IMG/VR virus record: IMGVR_UViG_3300048015_000109
Coordinates: 1-30,886 of that record
DNA length: 30,886 nt
Strand: one strand, 5' to 3'
DNA from: a virus
Under the pieces are notes generated by a model. That model worked only from the letters and a program-made list of their open reading frames with translations. It searched no databases and was not told the DNA's origin. Below, in pieces: positions 28,827 through 30,886 of this stretch. The position numbers were made by a program, and so were the translations under genes. Each line of letters starts with the position of its first letter. Position 1 is the stretch's first letter.

Positions 28827-29501
28827 ATGGTATCTAAAGTAAAAGTCAAAGAATCCAATACTTTAACACTTTTACCTATAAAACCGAAAACGATAAACCA
28901 ACAAAAAATATTTGATTATTTTGATAAAGGAAAACATTTATTTATACATGGATTTGCAGGAACAGGAAAAACAATGATTTCTCTTTATCTTGCATTAGAA
29001 GCTGTTCTGGAAGATGAATTTTACGATAAAATAATATTAGTAAGATCAGCAGTACCGAGCAGAACCCAAGGTTATCTTCCTGGTACTGAAGAAGAAAAAA
29101 ATGAAATATTTGAACTTCCATTTATAGGAATTTGTAATGAATTATTCAGTAAATCAAATTCCTATAAAGAATTAAAATTTAAAGAAAAAATTAAATTTAT
29201 TTCTACATCCTATCTTAGAGGAATAACCATAGATAATGCAGTAATTATTATTGATGAAGTTCAAAATATGACAATGGAAGAAATAGATACTGTAATTACC
29301 AGAACAGGTAAAGATTGTAGATTAATAATTCTTGGAGATGAAAAACAAGGAGATTTAAAAAATACAAGAGAAATATCTTGTATTAATAATCTTCATAAAA
29401 TAATCGATAGAATGAAAAGTTTTGTTAAAGTAGAAATGGAAATTCAAGATATTTGTAGAAATGATATAGTTAAAGAATGGCTCATTGCTTCTTCATATTA
29501 A
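28827..29501 (+). CDS. phoH: PhoH-like P-loop ATPase
   Basis: A PhoH-family NTPase, common in marine phages; the biochemical role is not settled, with RNA helicase or nuclease-associated functions proposed for relatives. Visible motifs are KTINQQKIFDYFDKGKHLFI, Walker A GFAGTGKT, RSAVPSRTQGYLPGTEEEKN, Walker B VIIIDEVQNMT and LGDEKQGDL. I chose ATG 28827 because AAAAGGAT lies seven bases upstream; an in-frame ATG at 28797 would add ten charged residues but has a weak ribosome-binding site. It converges on the GIY-YIG gene, with the 3' ends overlapping by nine bases. Confidence 0.88.
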   Translation: MVSKVKVKESNTLTLLPIKPKTINQQKIFDYFDKGKHLFIHGFAGTGKTMISLYLALEAVLEDEFYDKIILVRSAVPSRTQGYLPGTEEEKNEIFELPFIGICNELFSKSNSYKELKFKEKIKFISTSYLRGITIDNAVIIIDEVQNMTMEEIDTVITRTGKDCRLIILGDEKQGDLKNTREISCINNLHKIIDRMKSFVKVEMEIQDICRNDIVKEWLIASSY

Positions 29502-29906
29502 TTTTACATTATTTTTTCTAATTCTTACCATTATCCATATATTGTATGATAAATCTGTTTCCATGACACCTTGTAGGATTTGTTCTTTTAATTCTAAATA
29601 GGAAAGGTCAGTTTTGGTTTTAGAGAGATGTAATACTTCTCTGCTAAAATTTTCTTTTCCTAATTTTTCAATATCCTCTTTAAGGTAAGAAGAACTTCCC
29701 CAATAAGATTTCCATGCCGATATTGATTTTGTTTTTTTCTTTTTACCTTTAATAATTTTAGTTTTAGTTGAAATAGAACTTTTTTTTCCTATATAAAACT
29801 TTCCATTTAATTTATTGGTAATTTTATATACAAAACCAACATAATTTTCTAGGTCTTCATCTTCTAAAATTTTATTATTATATAACCATGGATTATAATA
29901 TGTCAT
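29493..29906 (-). CDS. GIY-YIG endonuclease
   Basis: A 137-residue nuclease of the GIY-YIG family. The motif is VGFVYKITNKLNGKFYIGKK near residues 23-42 (FVYKIT ... YIGKK), followed by KSYWGSSSYLKEDIEKLGKE and a YLELKEQI segment that supplies the catalytic Glu. I prefer the ATG at 29906, which has AAGGA six bases upstream, to the one at 29921. It is the only minus-strand gene in a 25-kb plus-strand stretch and looks like a free-standing mobile nuclease, though similar genes are stable residents of many T4-like phages. Confidence 0.85.
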   Translation of the reverse strand: MTYYNPWLYNNKILEDEDLENYVGFVYKITNKLNGKFYIGKKSSISTKTKIIKGKKKKTKSISAWKSYWGSSSYLKEDIEKLGKENFSREVLHLSKTKTDLSYLELKEQILQGVMETDLSYNIWIMVRIRKNNVKLI

Positions 29907-29938
29907 TTTTTCCTTGAACATTTTTTCTCAACATGGTA

Positions 29939-29946
29939 TATTTATT
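29939..29946 (-). promoter_or_regulatory. candidate late promoter box (AATAAATA)
   Basis: On the minus strand, AATAAATA lies 18-33 bases upstream of the two possible GIY-YIG starts, similar in distance to the box before the tail-tube-fold gene. One base from the T4 late consensus; chance is possible. Confidence 0.4.
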
Positions 29947-29977
29947 CATGAAAATTACTATAATTAAGGAATAATAA

Positions 29978-30289
29978 ATGAATGTTAAAATGAAAGTTTC
30001 TATTAAACCTAATAATTTAACTCTTGTGGATAAAATTGCTATTTCTTTATATCTTCTTTATAATTCGGAAGATTCCAAGGATAGAAAATTTATTGGTGTA
30101 TATTCAAATCCATATAATATTGATGTAGAAAAATTATCTCAAGAAAAGGAAATGGAAGCATTTTGTGATGAAATTATTAACGATGAACCACATTCTTATG
30201 GATGGAGAGATTGGGGGAAAAGAGCAGAAAATTTATTAGAAGAATTAAAAAAACAAAATCTAGAAATAAAAGATTTAAAAAATGAATAA
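29978..30289 (+). CDS. hypothetical protein, 103 aa
   Basis: A charged soluble protein (MKVSIKPNNLTLVDKIAISL, GWRDWGKRAENLLEELKKQN) with a C-terminal coiled coil. AAGGAA lies eight bases before the ATG. A promoter TTGAAC-17-TATATT is possible upstream (29913-29941), overlapping the opposite-strand nuclease promoter. It overlaps the next gene by eight bases. Function unknown. Confidence 0.55.
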   Translation: MNVKMKVSIKPNNLTLVDKIAISLYLLYNSEDSKDRKFIGVYSNPYNIDVEKLSQEKEMEAFCDEIINDEPHSYGWRDWGKRAENLLEELKKQNLEIKDLKNE

Positions 30290-30554
30290 AGATAAAATAG
30301 ATTACTTTGCTTTTCAATGTTGGGATTTAGAAGATTTTAATTATAAAAAATTTGCAAAAATGTTAATTTATGAATGTGCTAAATTATCACAATTTGCTGT
30401 TATGGAAGATTCTCTTGATAAAAATAAAATTAATGCAGAAAATGTAAATAAAAAATTTGAAGAAGCTAATAAAATTAGAGAATATATTCTTAGAAATATG
30501 GGTGTTGAAATTACAGAAATGTCAATCAATGTAAAGGAAATTTTAGGTGGATAA
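30282..30554 (+). CDS. hypothetical protein, 90 aa
   Basis: A helical protein (FAFQCWDLEDFNYKKFAKML, then coiled-coil-like KINAENVNKKFEEANKIREY). It overlaps both neighbours by eight bases. Function unknown. Confidence 0.55.
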   Translation: MNKDKIDYFAFQCWDLEDFNYKKFAKMLIYECAKLSQFAVMEDSLDKNKINAENVNKKFEEANKIREYILRNMGVEITEMSINVKEILGG

Positions 30555-30886
30555 TAAAAGAGGTTTTAAGAGAAAAACTATTGTTCAGACTATCCAAAAT
30601 AAAATGGATAAATGGATTAAATCTATTGATGATGAAGTCTTGAGAAAAGAAGTAAAAAATGATTATATTGTAACTGGTGGAGCAATAGCATCAATGTTAT
30701 TAGGGGAAAATCCTAATGATTATGATGTTTATTTTCAAACACCTGAAGTTGTACTAAATTTGGTCAATTATTATATTTCTAAAGTAACCAAAACTGATAA
30801 AGTAAGTAGAATCTTTGCAGAAATTAAAAATAGTAGAGTAGTTGTTTTTATTAAATCTGCCGGTATAATTCGATCAGAAGATGAAG
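30547..30886 (+). CDS. nucleotidyltransferase-fold protein, 3' end outside window
   Basis: A partial gene of at least 113 codons starting at a GTG (30547), overlapping the previous stop, with AAAGGAAA upstream. The segment YIVTGGAIASMLLGENPNDY, then DVYF, is the signature of the polymerase-beta-type nucleotidyltransferase superfamily: GG before a helix and D-x-D(V) on the next strand. Proteins of this kind include CCA-adding enzymes and poly(A) polymerases. Together with RNA ligase 1 and a kinase it may belong to RNA repair; a CCA-type role is an inference. A later ATG at 30604 is an alternative start. Confidence 0.75.
   Translation, partial: MDNKRGFKRKTIVQTIQNKMDKWIKSIDDEVLRKEVKNDYIVTGGAIASMLLGENPNDYDVYFQTPEVVLNLVNYYISKVTKTDKVSRIFAEIKNSRVVVFIKSAGIIRSEDE

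Noticed and set aside
1-30886. Alternative genetic code with TAG as sense codon
   Set aside because: TAG ends several complete genes at the expected length (RNA ligase 1, UvsW, deformylase, small genes), so general recoding is not supported.

Overview
The window is about 31 kb of a very AT-rich genome and reads as the replication, recombination and transcription core of a T4-like contractile-tailed phage (Caudoviricetes). Genes are tightly packed, often overlapping by 1-17 bases. They include recognisable homologues of T4 RNA ligase 1, UvsY, UvsW, late sigma gp55, gp47, gp46, DNA polymerase gp43, UvsX, RNase H and a tail-tube-fold protein. Several other genes are of types typical of marine T4-like myoviruses: peptide deformylase, PhoH, a ClpP-like protease, a DUF6433-type protein and a GIY-YIG nuclease. 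The host is not shown directly. The low GC and a GapR/DUF2312-like gene, a family best known from Alphaproteobacteria, make an AT-rich alphaproteobacterium a reasonable guess, but it is only an inference.

Layout. Positions 1-5560 lie on the minus strand: RNA ligase 1, a HicA-like protein, an SGNH-type hydrolase, small conserved phage proteins, a dCMP deaminase and a four-tRNA cluster. A paralogous gene pair lies on either side of the tRNAs. A divergent control region (5561-5661) switches to the plus strand, which carries a tail-tube-fold gene, uvsY, uvsW, an operator-like repeat region, gp55, gp47 and gp46. gp46 is interrupted inside its P-loop by an intein. Next come a Thr/Ser/Val/Asn-rich protein, a ClpP-like protease, small regulatory-looking genes, a strong terminator, peptide deformylase and DNA polymerase. 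Further on are a ligase-Ia-like protein, a macro-domain-like protein, a conserved membrane protein without a normal start codon, uvsX, the GapR-like gene, and a structured non-coding stretch with tRNA-like ends. The last third holds a second deaminase, a polynucleotide-kinase domain, a glycosyltransferase, RNase H, a DUF6433-type protein, PhoH, an opposite-strand GIY-YIG nuclease and the start of a nucleotidyltransferase that runs off the window.

How the parts work together. UvsX, UvsY, UvsW, gp46 and gp47 make up the recombination-dependent replication set, working with gp43 and RNase H. gp55 directs late transcription, and an AATAAATA box in front of several genes may be this phage's form of the T4 late promoter. 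Strong TTGACA-type promoters serve gp55, a small gene at 15511 and the deaminase/kinase block. RNA ligase 1, a kinase-only polynucleotide kinase, a nucleotidyltransferase and phage tRNAs form a plausible tRNA-repair set.

The least ordinary features are the P-loop intein with an N-terminal alanine, three divergent tRNAs, the tRNA-ended structured RNA, a hairpin that can hide a ribosome-binding site only in read-through transcripts, the operator-like repeats upstream of gp55, and seven very small membrane proteins placed between core genes. All functional statements come from reading the sequence and from knowledge of the families; no searches were run.
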